Positions 17,143 through 25,434 of a stretch of 64,000 nucleotides of DNA are shown here, piece after piece; the stretch's first letter is position 1; the number at the start of each line of letters is the position of its first letter. The stretch spans positions 91,183-155,182 of the forward strand of contig QCWG01000001.1 in assembly GCA_003149575.1 (NCBI GenBank), in the 5' to 3' direction. Source of the DNA: Altererythrobacter sp. XM-24bin4 (GTDB lineage Bacteria; Pseudomonadota; Alphaproteobacteria; Sphingomonadales; Sphingomonadaceae). The position numbers and the translations under genes are program-made. The notes under the pieces were generated by a model that was given only the letters and a program-made list of their open reading frames with translations, was not told the DNA's origin and made no database searches.

Positions 17143-18015
17143 CTACAAGCACTCCACGAAATGCTCAACCGTCTGCTCGCGACTGGCGTCGTAAAGGACC
17201 GCTGCACCGATGGTGAAACGGAAGCCGCCAGGATGGGGCTGGCCTTCAATCGTGCCCTCAGCGATCGCATTGCGCGCTGCGGTTTCGGGAAGGGTAGTGA
17301 GAATGTCGGATTGCTTGGCAAGTTCGATGCACGCAGCCTGGCTCAGCAATCGGTAGTGCGGGGCGCCGTGATCAAGCAGTAGTTGACGGAGATCTTCGGG
17401 CAATGAGCGTTCGAAGAGCTGGTCGAAGCCGGCGATTGCCCACTGGTATCGCAGGACGTCCCCTAGGTCGGCGCGGTACTGGCCTACCGGGTGGCCCTTG
17501 CGGTAGATCATCCAATAGGGCTCATCGATGACTTCAGTCACACGCATGCGCTGCTTGTGCGGTAGGCCGGAAAGGCTTGCCTGATGGTAGATCAGCAGGT
17601 GGATGCGGCGCTGAATTAGCTCTTCGGCTGCGAGATGCGGCGGCATGGTCGACACATTGATACGGGTCTTAGGAAAGGTGCGCGCGAACTTGATGATCGC
17701 TGGGTGGATCATGCCCTCAATCACGCCTGGCCCGCTCACGATATTGAGTTCATGCCCTCCCGATGTGGTCGTTTCGCGAACATTGGCAGCAAAAGCCAGC
17801 AACTCCAACGCTTGGGGATACAGCTTCTTACCTGCTTCGGTTGCGACGACAGTGCGCGTCGTACGATGGAACAACTGCGTGGCCCAGTCCGCCTCAAGCG
17901 TCTTAATACTTTTTGTTATGGCCGAATGGGTCAGTCCCAGCTCTTCGGCTGCCGCTGAGAAACTGAGGTGGCGGTAGACAGCCTCGAAGTGGCGCATGAA
18001 GCGAAGATCGTACAT
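17143..18015 (-). CDS. LysR-type transcriptional regulator
   Basis: A 290-residue regulator. The N-terminal winged helix reads MRHFEAVYRHLSFSAAAEEL, GLTHSAITKSIKTLEADWAT, LFHRTTRTVVATEAGKKLYP, typical of LTTR DNA-binding domains (residues 1-60), followed by the effector-binding domain with HELNIVSGPGVIEGMIHPAI. It is divergent from the fatty-acid hydroxylase gene with 98 bases between them, so it probably regulates that gene and itself. Its 3' end lies 15 bases from the right end of the IS6-type element, but the C-terminus appears near normal length. Confidence 0.9.
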   Translation of the reverse strand: MYDLRFMRHFEAVYRHLSFSAAAEELGLTHSAITKSIKTLEADWATQLFHRTTRTVVATEAGKKLYPQALELLAFAANVRETTTSGGHELNIVSGPGVIEGMIHPAIIKFARTFPKTRINVSTMPPHLAAEELIQRRIHLLIYHQASLSGLPHKQRMRVTEVIDEPYWMIYRKGHPVGQYRADLGDVLRYQWAIAGFDQLFERSLPEDLRQLLLDHGAPHYRLLSQAACIELAKQSDILTTLPETAARNAIAEGTIEGQPHPGGFRFTIGAAVLYDASREQTVEHFVECL

Positions 18016-18113
18016 ATGTTCTTAATTGTATCAAATATTGTAAAACTATTCAATTTTTTTCAGGTAAAGGTTTGGATAGCTTTTGACGCGATAAAGTCCG
18101 GGAGGTAACTGCC
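18016..18113 (+). promoter_or_regulatory. Divergent LysR/hydroxylase promoter region
   Basis: A 98-base, strongly A+T-rich gap between the divergent starts. It contains a direct repeat ATTGTA at 18025-18030 and 18037-18042, one helical turn apart, and overlapping T-N11-A arrangements of the LysR type. The hydroxylase ribosome-binding site GGGAGG is at about 18100. Operator assignment is inference. Confidence 0.45.
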
Positions 18114-19061
18114 ATGACACTCGAAGCCATCGTCCAGTCGAACATCGGGCTGATCGTAGTGCCTCTCTACCTCGGCAGCATCGTTTTTGAATCGCTGTTC
18201 AACCACTTCCACCATGAGAACCGAAGCGGTGACTGGAAGGACAATTTGGTCTCGATCGGGATGGGCTTGGTCAGCGCGGTGACCAATGGCGCGACCGCCT
18301 TCCTTACCGTGCTGGTGCTGTTCTGGGCGGTGAATTACCAGCTGTTTTCGATACCGCTTTCGATCGCCTCGCTGATCGCCTGCTTCATCCTCGACGACCT
18401 GCGGTTTTACCTGCATCACCGAGTTGTACACCGCGTGCGCTGGGGCTGGGCGATGCACGTCACCCACCATTCGAGCAAGCAGTTCAATTTCTCAGTGGCG
18501 TTGCGGCAAGGCTGGACCAAGCATTTCACAGGCACGATGATGTTCAAGGTGCCGCTGGTACTGCTCGGTTTTGATCCGGTGGTCGTGCTGTTCTGCGGCG
18601 TGCTTAATGCGACCTACCAGTTCTTCCTGCACACAGAGTTAGTGGACAAGCTGCCACGCTGGATTGAATTCGTCTTCAATACGCCCTCCCATCACCGGGT
18701 GCACCATGGCCGCAATCCGCAATATCTTGATGCCAATTACGCCGGTACGCTAATCATCTGGGATCGTATGTTTGGCACTTTCACGCCCGAAAAGGAAAAG
18801 GTCGATTTTGGTCTCGTGAAGAACCTTGAAACACTCAATCCGTTCGTGATCATTTTCCATGAATACTGGGCGATCGTGAAAGATCAGATGCAGCGCGGTC
18901 TCAGCCTATGGCAGCGACTGTGTTATCTTTTTGCCCCTCCAGGCTGGAGCCATGACGGATCGCGCATGTCTTCGGAACAGATCAAGGCAAAGCATTCTTC
19001 AGAGCAAGCGGAATCGACGGGAACGAAACCGAGATATTCGCCTCAGACGCCTCCTACGTAG
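18114..19061 (+). CDS. Sterol desaturase/fatty acid hydroxylase superfamily protein
   Basis: A 315-residue integral membrane di-iron enzyme. The histidine clusters are complete: HHRVVH, HVTHHSS and the final HHRVHHG, with hydrophobic helices at about 12-30, 50-75 and 80-100 and 150-165. It hydroxylates or desaturates a membrane lipid, carotenoid or sterol-like substrate; the exact substrate cannot be read from sequence. The C-terminal 35 residues are hydrophilic and likely cytoplasmic. It is controlled, presumably, by the divergent LysR protein. Confidence 0.9.
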   Translation: MTLEAIVQSNIGLIVVPLYLGSIVFESLFNHFHHENRSGDWKDNLVSIGMGLVSAVTNGATAFLTVLVLFWAVNYQLFSIPLSIASLIACFILDDLRFYLHHRVVHRVRWGWAMHVTHHSSKQFNFSVALRQGWTKHFTGTMMFKVPLVLLGFDPVVVLFCGVLNATYQFFLHTELVDKLPRWIEFVFNTPSHHRVHHGRNPQYLDANYAGTLIIWDRMFGTFTPEKEKVDFGLVKNLETLNPFVIIFHEYWAIVKDQMQRGLSLWQRLCYLFAPPGWSHDGSRMSSEQIKAKHSSEQAESTGTKPRYSPQTPPT

Positions 19062-19065
19062 ACTC

Positions 19066-19165
19066 TAACTACGCTCCTTTTAGGGAAAGGTTTTAGTAAC
19101 AAGCCCTGTTCGGGAAACCTTATATTTTATTTACATATATAAATGGCGGTGGAGCCATTCGAGCG
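19066..19165. repeat. Decayed copy of the tRNA-Ser 3' flank (direct repeat A)
   Basis: This stretch resembles 20655-20758: both carry a CTTTTAGGGAA block, GGTTTT(A/G)GTAACAA(G/T)CCCT, then an A+T-rich TTTATTTACA(T/G)AT block and AATGGCGG, where the second copy enters the tRNA-Ser 3' end. In this copy the tRNA part is degenerate (TGGCGGTGGAGCCATTCGAG). Orientation is the same, 1.59 kb apart, as expected for attL/attR of an element once inserted at the tRNA. Confidence 0.65.
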
Positions 19166-19187
19166 CCAACTCGTCTTCGTACGCTGC

Positions 19188-19430
19188 CTAAAATTCGATT
19201 GCTCCTTGGCGCGCTAACATTTTATACGCCAGAGCATGCCCAGCAATATGAACTGGGAGTTGAACTTTGCCTGACTGGACGCATTGCTCTTCGATCATTT
19301 TCTTGTGACCAGCAAGAATGACCCGAGGCTCGCCGGGTTTTTCGACGCGTGATAGGTTTTCCGCGCATTCCAGATCCCGAAGTACCGATAGAAAGGCACC
19401 GTCGGATAAAGATGGTTGTCTAAATCGCTT
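19188..19430 (-). pseudogene. Orphan gene fragment without a start, unknown family
   Basis: An open frame of 80 codons that looks coding but has no plausible start: it begins right after a TGA and its only ATG codons are internal. It contains DGAFLSVLRDLECAENLSRV, EKPGEPRVILAGHKKMIEEQ and LPVHIAGHALAYKMLARQGA. The PGEPRVILAGH piece faintly recalls the last metal-binding histidine region of metallo-beta-lactamase-fold hydrolases, but that is weak. It is probably the 3' end of a gene whose front was lost. The rest of 19062-19448 holds repeat A and nothing else I recognise. Confidence 0.45.
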
Positions 19431-19448
19431 TCAAAAAAAGCTACTGGT

Positions 19449-19910
19449 CTATTGCGGTTCGTCTGTCGTGGCCGACTGCATCATAAAGCCACCATCGTCA
19501 TAGATCTGAAACTTCACGTATTTCCCGTCTTCGATTGTGGCAACATGAATCGAATCACTCTCCGCCCCTCCGGCAAAAATCTTGGTAGTGATAAAAACAG
19601 TATTCCCACTCGATTTGTAGTCTACGTCCGTGACTCGAAAATCAGGCCATAACTGCAGGATTGGAGCGAAGACATTATCCATCACTTCCTGCGGGCCGTA
19701 ATAAGTCCCCGCATAGGGAAGGCTTTTCGGAGCAATCCACTCCACATCGCTTGATTGCGTTTCAGCCCATGCCTCCATGTCTCCCTGCTGGAATGCGGCA
19801 TATCCAGCGCGCGCAGCTTCTATGATCTCGGCATCATCAGTAGTCTGCTGACATGCAGTGATACTTAATGTGACTAAGCCAAGCGCGACGACTTTCAGTT
19901 TCTTAAGCAT
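19449..19910 (-). CDS. SnoaL-like (NTF2-fold) lipoprotein
   Basis: A 153-residue predicted lipoprotein: signal sequence MLKKLKVVALGLVTLSITAC with the lipobox Cys at residue 20, then one SnoaL/NTF2-like domain (ARAGYAAFQQGDMEAWAETQ, SSDVEWIAPKSLPYAGTYYG, FAPILQLWPDFRVTDVDY). Such domains are ketosteroid-isomerase-like ligand-binding folds. I chose the ATG at 19910 because AGGGGA lies just upstream and the signal peptide then starts correctly; an upstream start would add 14 residues. It lies between the two tRNA-Ser flank repeats. Confidence 0.8.
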   Translation of the reverse strand: MLKKLKVVALGLVTLSITACQQTTDDAEIIEAARAGYAAFQQGDMEAWAETQSSDVEWIAPKSLPYAGTYYGPQEVMDNVFAPILQLWPDFRVTDVDYKSSGNTVFITTKIFAGGAESDSIHVATIEDGKYVKFQIYDDGGFMMQSATTDEPQ

Positions 19911-20168
19911 TATTATCCCCTGACTAACTGAATTTTTTGAAGGACTTACCATCGTAATCGCAATTTACCCATCAGTAGATGTAGCAAGCTATTGATTGGA
20001 TAGTTATGATTATTTTGAGTTTTTTTAACCTCAACATTGTCTTTTTCACGATCACGGAACCCTAGCAACGGCTGCTACCAGCCTCCTCCCTCCCAAGATA
20101 GAGAACTAGCCGTCTGGAGTGATCTCATTTAAGAGAGATCGGATCAACCATAGGCTAGAGAGGTCGCT

Positions 20169-20540
20169 ATGTCTTCAACTCAAATTAACGTTTTCTACGA
20201 GCTTCAAGTGGCAGACGGAAAATCAGAAGAATTGCGGGACATTGCAAAGCAGATGGTGGACCGTAACCAGAAGGAAGAGCCGCAGACTCTCGTATACAAC
20301 ATTTACCTTAGCGAAGATGAAAAGCTGCTGACCTACTGGGAAACCCACGCCGATAGCAAAGCGATGCTTTTTCATGCCGATCGCTTTGCGACTGGAGAAT
20401 TCATCTCTGAGGTGGTGAGCCGAACAAAGGGAGCTCGCCTATGTTTATACGGAGATGCTTCACCAGAACTGCGTCAATGGGCAACGGATAATGGATTCGA
20501 GGTTGAGTATTCGGATTACCTAGCTGGCTTCGTTCGATAG
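20169..20540 (+). CDS. Antibiotic biosynthesis monooxygenase (ABM)-domain protein
   Basis: A 123-residue small soluble protein. The ferredoxin-like ABM/dimeric alpha-beta-barrel pattern is visible: INVFYELQVADGKSEELRDI, DRNQKEEPQTLVYNIYLSED, YWETHADSKAMLFHAD. These dimers act as cofactor-independent monooxygenases or simply bind small molecules; here the role is unknown. AGAGAGGTC precedes the ATG. It sits alone inside the tRNA-Ser repeat-bounded segment and its codon choice looks less G+C-rich than the core genes. Confidence 0.75.
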   Translation: MSSTQINVFYELQVADGKSEELRDIAKQMVDRNQKEEPQTLVYNIYLSEDEKLLTYWETHADSKAMLFHADRFATGEFISEVVSRTKGARLCLYGDASPELRQWATDNGFEVEYSDYLAGFVR

Positions 20541-20654
20541 AAAGAGTTTCAAGACCGAGACGAGGGGAGAGTTGGAGAGGACCCATAGCCACCAGAGGAC
20601 AGGCCCTAAATGGGTGGGGTCTTGATGTGCGAAGTAGATGGTAGTTGTTCGGCT

Positions 20655-20758
20655 CGCTACCCACGCTTCTTTTAGGGAACGGTTTTGGTAACAATCCCTC
20701 GCCAGCACCTTTTATCGTTTATTTACAGATAAAATGGCGGAGACGGTGGGATTCGAAC
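20655..20758. repeat. tRNA-Ser 3' flank (direct repeat B)
   Basis: The intact counterpart of 19066-19165, covering the sequence just 3' of the tRNA-Ser gene and its last 24 or so bases. It also contains TTTTATC and GATAAAA arms (about 20711-20735), a possible processing or termination hairpin after the tRNA. The gap 20541-20654 holds no gene. Confidence 0.6.
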
Positions 20759-20825
20759 CCACGATACGGGGTTACCGTATACACACTTTCCAGGCGTGCG
20801 CCTTCGACCACTCGGCCACGTCTCC
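20735..20825 (-). tRNA. tRNA-Ser (anticodon GGA)
   Basis: Reading the minus strand, the acceptor strand GGAGACG pairs with CGTCTCC before a G discriminator and an encoded CCA. The D arm contains GCCGAGTGGTCGAAGGC, the anticodon loop is CTGGAAA with GGA as anticodon, there is a long variable arm (TACGGTAACCCCGTA) typical of serine tRNAs, and the T arm has GGTTCGAATCC. The 91-base length fits a type II tRNA. It reads UCC/UCU codons. Confidence 0.97.
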
Positions 20826-20985
20826 GCGTTCCCATTTGCGCTACCACTTGGTTACTTGAGTGCGAGGGTCGCCTTGCGGTGACCTCGGGCTCAAGTACCG
20901 CAAAGCGCGGCAGGCCCAACAAGAAGCGCGCGCTCTAGCTTTGAAACGATTGCTTCGCAAGGCGCGAGATGGCAGGTCTGAAAAC

Positions 20986-21987
20986 ATGAAGAAAATCATG
21001 AATTGCCCGGTGGCCGCATTTATCGCCACGTTCACCCTTTCCGCGATTGTTCTTGCAGAGGAGGAGCCGAAGGAGGCTCTGTCGCCCAATCAGATCGTCG
21101 AAGAAGCTTCGGTGGAGGAGTGGGTGGCCATCCCGACAGAAGATCTGCTGGTCATGCGACTAGCGCCCGATGCCGAGGGCAATCCGCGCGAAGTCATTAT
21201 CCAGCTGATGCCCGCACCATTCAGCCAGGGCTGGGTGCACAATATCAAGCTGCTTGCGCGGGAGGGGTGGTACGACGGGATCAGCGTCAACCGTGTGCAG
21301 GACAATTACGTCGTGCAATGGGGCGATCCCAATTACGACAATCCAGAAAGCGACGGAGAGAAAAAAACACTGCCCGATGGGCTGAAGGTGATGGGGGAGG
21401 ATGAGTATACCAACGATGAGCCACTCAAAAACCTGTTAACTACAACTTTAACGATCGACCAAGAGTGGTGGCATAAAGACTCATACGGCAAATCTTCCGG
21501 ACACTTCAGAGGTTGGCAGCTCGGGTATTCGGACACGCAATGGTGGCCCGTCCATTGCTACGGCATGGTCGGCGTGGGGCGTAACCTATCGCCGGACACC
21601 GGCAGCGGCGCAGAACTCTACACCGTGATCGGCCATGCTCCGCGGCACCTTGATCGCAATATCGCACTGGTCGGCCGGGTGATCGAAGGGATAGAGTATC
21701 TGTCCAGCCTGCCCCGCGGCAAGGGTGAGCTGGGCTTCTATGCTGAGGACGAGTTCGACAAGCGCACCCCGATCCTGTCGATCGATGTGGCGGCGGATCT
21801 TCTCGAATCTGAAACCGCACCCGCAGGACTGACGTACGACTACGAATACCTCTCCACCGAGAGCGAGACCTTCGCCAAATATGCCGAAGCACGTGCCAAC
21901 CGCCGCGATCCGTTCTTCATTTTACCGGCAGGCGGCGCGGATATCTGCAACATCCCGGTTCCTGTTCGCCCAGCGCCCAATGGCTGA
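20986..21987 (+). CDS. Exported cyclophilin-type peptidyl-prolyl isomerase
   Basis: A 333-residue protein with a signal peptide (MKKIMNCPVAAFIATFTLSA, cleavage near VLA-EE). The cyclophilin-like core includes EVIIQLMPAPFSQGWVHNIK, REGWYDGISVNRVQDNYVVQ, WGDP, the PVHCYGMVGVGR strand and ELYTVIGHAPRHLDRNIALV, GRVIEGIEYLSSLPRGKG. It should act in the periplasm on prolyl bonds of folding proteins, although some active-site residues differ from classic cyclophilins. The frame is open further upstream to 20860, but the ATG at 20986 gives the signal peptide. Its end overlaps the next gene by eight bases. Confidence 0.85.
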   Translation: MKKIMNCPVAAFIATFTLSAIVLAEEEPKEALSPNQIVEEASVEEWVAIPTEDLLVMRLAPDAEGNPREVIIQLMPAPFSQGWVHNIKLLAREGWYDGISVNRVQDNYVVQWGDPNYDNPESDGEKKTLPDGLKVMGEDEYTNDEPLKNLLTTTLTIDQEWWHKDSYGKSSGHFRGWQLGYSDTQWWPVHCYGMVGVGRNLSPDTGSGAELYTVIGHAPRHLDRNIALVGRVIEGIEYLSSLPRGKGELGFYAEDEFDKRTPILSIDVAADLLESETAPAGLTYDYEYLSTESETFAKYAEARANRRDPFFILPAGGADICNIPVPVRPAPNG

Positions 21988-22297
21988 AACGATGAAAGTG
22001 AACGCGTCCCTGAAATGCTGGCGCGGCGAAAAGGCAGTCTATCATCTCGTCTCGATCACGGGCGATCAGGCGGAGCACATTGCTGGGCACGCTTTGATGC
22101 AACGGCTGGAGTACGGCACGCGGCGCGGGTTCGGCTCTGTTAAAGTCATGGCGCGGATCGGTGATACGGTTTGGAAGAGCTCGGTTTTTCCGCAAGAGAA
22201 GTCCACCGAGTGGATTTTGCTGGTCAGCAAGAAAGTGATGCGCGCTGAAGACCTGGCCGAGGGCGATGCGATCGAGCTGAAATTGGAGCTGCTCTAG
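21980..22297 (+). CDS. DUF1905-domain protein
   Basis: A 105-residue protein matching the DUF1905 pattern: KVNASLKCWRGEKAVYHLVS at the N-terminus, RRGFGSVKVMARIGDTVWKS, SVFPQEKSTEWILLVSKKVM. The family is a small beta-barrel with no known activity. The ATG overlaps the PPIase stop in ATGGCTGA, implying translational coupling. Its stop shares CTAG (22294-22297) with the stop of the Rel/Spo gene on the other strand. Confidence 0.82.
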   Translation: MAETMKVNASLKCWRGEKAVYHLVSITGDQAEHIAGHALMQRLEYGTRRGFGSVKVMARIGDTVWKSSVFPQEKSTEWILLVSKKVMRAEDLAEGDAIELKLELL

Positions 22298-24384
22298 ATC
22301 CGCTCCGCCTGCGCGACCGAATCGCTCGCGCGCAAAGCACTGAGAATACGCGTCAAATGCGCCAGATCCTGCACCTCGCTGTCGATCTCATACGTGGTGA
22401 ACGGGTGGTCGGTCTCAACCTGCTCCAGCATTTTCACATTCACGTGGTTCTGCGCAAATATGCCCGCCATCTCCGCCAGCGTGCCCGGCCTGTCATACAG
22501 CGTTACGCGCAAGCGGCCCACGGCGCCTTGCGAACGCGACCCCCAGGATAGGTCGAGCCAGTTGGAATCCTCGCCGTTCGCCAATTCAAAGCAGCCAATG
22601 GCGTGCACTTCCACCGCTTCGCCTTTCTTGCGCAAGCCCACGATCCTGTCCCCCGGCACAGGGTGGCAGCAATCGGCCAATTGGAACCCCACACCAGGCG
22701 TAAGGCCGCGAATGGAGATCGCGTGCTCGCGGCGGGTCCAGTCGTCATCTTCGTCGATATCCGCCGTGCATCCGGGAACCAGCGCTTCCATCACTTCGCG
22801 ATCGGACAGCTTGGCCGCGCCGATGGCGAACATCATGTCCTCCTCATCCATCAGTTCGAGCCGTTCGACCGCCAGTTTTCGCGCCTTCTTGCCGATACGC
22901 GCGGGCACTTTCGTTGCGATCTCGTCGAACAGTTTCGCGCCAATCTCTGCGATCTCGGCGCGCTCTTTCAGTCGCAAGGCGCGGCGAATGGCGGCGCGTG
23001 CCTTGCCGGTGACGACAAAGCCCAGCCAGGACAATTGCGGCTCGGCTTCCTTGCCTTTGATGATCTCAACCACGTCGCCGTTTTGCAGCTGTGTGCGCAG
23101 CGGCATATGGCGGCCGTTGATCTTTGCGCCAACCGCTTGCGCACCCAGATCGGTATGCACGGCAAAGGCGAAATCGATTGGCGAGGCACCCTTGGGTAGC
23201 TGGAACAGCCCGCCCTTGGGTGTGAAGGCAAAGATGCGGTCCTGATAGATCGCCATGCGCGTATGCTCGAGCAGCTCGTCCGCATCGTGGCTCGCATCGA
23301 CGATTTCGATCAGGTCGCGCAGCCAGCTAACCTGTCCGTCGGCCTTGTCGTGTTGCTTGTATGCCCAATGCGCGGCCAGCCCGAACTCGTTGCGGCTGTG
23401 CATCTCGCGCGTGCGGATCTGCACCTCTACGCGCATCGAGTTTTCATACATCAACGAGCTGTGCAGCGACATGTAGCTGTTTGATTTGGGCGTCGAGATG
23501 TAATCCTTGAACTTGCCGGGCAGAAATTGCCACGTGGTGTGCAGCGCACCCAAAGCGGCGTAGCAATCGGCTTCATTGTTGCAGATGACACGGAAGGCCA
23601 TGATGTCTGTGACCTGTTCGAACGACACATGCCGCTCGGCCATCTTTTTCCAGATCGAATAGGGATGCTTTTCCCGGCCCGATATTTCGACAGCAAGCCC
23701 GGCTTCGGCCAGCCTTTGCTTGATCTTGAGCGCAATCGCATCGACCTGTCCGCCATCCTTGCTGCGCAATTCTGCAAGCTTGTCTGTGATGGTCTTGTAA
23801 GCTTCAGGCTCGAGCTGCTCGAAGGCAAGCAGCTGCATCTCGCGCATATATTCATACATGCCCACACGCTCTGCCAACGGGGCGTAGATATCCATCGTCT
23901 CACGCGCGATCCGTTGGCGTTTTTCAGAGCTTTTGATGAAATGCAGCGTGCGCATGTTGTGCAATCGGTCTGCCAGCTTGACGAGCAGGACGCGGATGTC
24001 CTCTGACATGGCGAGCAGGAACTTGCGTAGGTTTTCTGCCGCAAGCTCATTCTCCGGCATCTGCTCGATCTTGGACAGCTTGGTCACACCATCGACTAGC
24101 CGCGCTACGTCAGTCCCGAAATTGGCTTCGATGTCATCAATTGTGGCGAGCGTGTCTTCAACTGTGTCATGCAGCAGCGCGGTGATGATGGTCTGCTGAT
24201 CAAGTTTCAGGTCAGTCATCAAGCCAGCGACTTCGACCGGATGGCTGAAATAGGGATCACCGCTGGCGCGCTTTTGGCTGCCATGCTTCTGCACGGTGTA
24301 GACATACGCGCGGTTGAGCGCCGCTTCATCGGCGTCAGGGTCATAATCCAGGACCCGTTCAACAAGTTCGTACTGGCGTAGCAT
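22294..24384 (-). CDS. Bifunctional (p)ppGpp synthetase/hydrolase (RelA/SpoT)
   Basis: The long Rel/Spo homologue that controls the stringent response by making and degrading (p)ppGpp. The hydrolase domain has ALLHDTVEDT (His72-Asp73 from my start) and VKLADRLHNMRTL; the synthetase domain has KEHPYSIWKKM-like GREKHPYSIWKKMAER, SPKSNSYMSLHSSLMYEN and VEVQIRTREMHSRNEFGLAA; then a TGS domain (FAFTPKGGLFQLPKGASPID) and a C-terminal ACT domain (LRVTLYDRPGTLAEMAGIFA). Both catalytic halves look intact. I start at MLRQYELVERV, the usual family start; an ATG three codons earlier is possible. Confidence 0.95.
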   Translation of the reverse strand: MLRQYELVERVLDYDPDADEAALNRAYVYTVQKHGSQKRASGDPYFSHPVEVAGLMTDLKLDQQTIITALLHDTVEDTLATIDDIEANFGTDVARLVDGVTKLSKIEQMPENELAAENLRKFLLAMSEDIRVLLVKLADRLHNMRTLHFIKSSEKRQRIARETMDIYAPLAERVGMYEYMREMQLLAFEQLEPEAYKTITDKLAELRSKDGGQVDAIALKIKQRLAEAGLAVEISGREKHPYSIWKKMAERHVSFEQVTDIMAFRVICNNEADCYAALGALHTTWQFLPGKFKDYISTPKSNSYMSLHSSLMYENSMRVEVQIRTREMHSRNEFGLAAHWAYKQHDKADGQVSWLRDLIEIVDASHDADELLEHTRMAIYQDRIFAFTPKGGLFQLPKGASPIDFAFAVHTDLGAQAVGAKINGRHMPLRTQLQNGDVVEIIKGKEAEPQLSWLGFVVTGKARAAIRRALRLKERAEIAEIGAKLFDEIATKVPARIGKKARKLAVERLELMDEEDMMFAIGAAKLSDREVMEALVPGCTADIDEDDDWTRREHAISIRGLTPGVGFQLADCCHPVPGDRIVGLRKKGEAVEVHAIGCFELANGEDSNWLDLSWGSRSQGAVGRLRVTLYDRPGTLAEMAGIFAQNHVNVKMLEQVETDHPFTTYEIDSEVQDLAHLTRILSALRASDSVAQAERI

Positions 24385-24417
24385 TGCGCCCATAGATTTG
24401 CGGTGCAGCGCGACTTA

Positions 24418-24428
24418 TTGCAATGCAA
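24418..24428. promoter_or_regulatory. Candidate operator palindrome upstream of the GH16 gene
   Basis: TTGCAATGCAA is a perfect odd-centred palindrome (TTGCA/TGCAA) in the 135-base gap between the divergent Rel/Spo and GH16 genes, about 90 bases before the GH16 start. Its size resembles half-sites of LacI-type sugar regulators, but no regulator is adjacent. Confidence 0.3.
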
Positions 24429-24519
24429 AATATCGCTGGCGCTAAAACGAAAACTCAATCTGGACTTTTACAGTCATGAAGATAATGTGAGCGTTAACAA
24501 CTTGTGGAAAGGGCCACAT

Positions 24520-25434
24520 ATGCCGCTAAAATCAGGATTGATCGCTGCAACCTTGGGTGGCGCACTGGCTATGGGAACTATTACCAGCTCGCTGTCCGCT
24601 CAGGACGAAGCCGCGGGTACCGCGCAATCTCAGCGAACTCTTCTAATGTCTGATGAATTCAACGGCGAAGTGCTCGACCGAGAATTGTGGACTGTGGTCG
24701 GCCCTGAAATCTGGTTCAACAACGAGCAGCAAGTTTACATCGATGACCCTGCAGTATTGAGTATTGTTACTGGCGTTGCAGGGGCAGACGACGGCGCCTT
24801 GATGCTACGCCCGCTGTTTCAACCAGGCATCGATCCCAACACAGAACGCAAAGCGGACTTCGTTTCCGCGCGGATCCACAGCAAGGGCAAGTTCGACTTC
24901 ACCCATGGTCGCGCAGAAGCGCGCATCAAACTACCGGACGCCGAAGGTGTTTGGCCGGCATGGTGGCTGCTGGGTAATGGCCAATGGCCCACGACCGGTG
25001 AGATCGACATCATGGAATATGTCGGGGAGAAGGACTGGATTGGCGTAGCCATGCACGGGACTAATTACTCTGGTGATACGCCGTTTGTGAACAAGTCCTA
25101 TTTTCCTGAGGGAACCGATGCGACCGACTGGCACACTTATGCCGTCGAATGGACAGACGACGTGATTACTTTCGAAGTTGATGGAAAGCTGATCTATCGG
25201 GCCACGCGTTCTATGGTCGCTCACTATGGCAAATGGCGCTTCGACACGCCGCAGCACTTGATTCTGAACTTTGCGGTTGGCGGTATTTACCCGTTCAAAA
25301 CCAACGGATTGACCGAGCCATATGTGGGCGTGCCAGCAGAAACGGTCGATAAGATCAAGACGGGCGAGATCGCTATGCTGGTCGACTGGGTCCGCGTCTA
25401 TGCGCCCGAAGGAACCGCTGAAGCGGAGAAGTAG
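24520..25434 (+). CDS. Secreted glycoside hydrolase family 16 protein
   Basis: A 304-residue exported beta-glucanase/laminarinase-like enzyme. A signal peptide covers residues 1-27 (LSAQ). The GH16 catalytic motif is GEIDIMEYVG, giving Glu161 as nucleophile, Asp163, and Glu166 as acid/base. Other family pieces are FVSARIHSKGKFDFTHGRAE, WPAWWLLG, DWHTYAVEWTDDVITFEVDG and LILNFAVGG. Likely substrate is a beta-1,3- or mixed-link glucan such as algal laminarin, by inference. The ATG at 24520 follows GGAAAGGG; an upstream in-frame extension lacks a signal sequence. Its stop directly abuts the hemF stop. Confidence 0.92.
   Translation: MPLKSGLIAATLGGALAMGTITSSLSAQDEAAGTAQSQRTLLMSDEFNGEVLDRELWTVVGPEIWFNNEQQVYIDDPAVLSIVTGVAGADDGALMLRPLFQPGIDPNTERKADFVSARIHSKGKFDFTHGRAEARIKLPDAEGVWPAWWLLGNGQWPTTGEIDIMEYVGEKDWIGVAMHGTNYSGDTPFVNKSYFPEGTDATDWHTYAVEWTDDVITFEVDGKLIYRATRSMVAHYGKWRFDTPQHLILNFAVGGIYPFKTNGLTEPYVGVPAETVDKIKTGEIAMLVDWVRVYAPEGTAEAEK

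Noticed and set aside
22397..23245. Long plus-strand frames opposite the Rel/Spo gene
   Set aside because: Shadows of the synthetase, TGS and ACT domains on the other strand.
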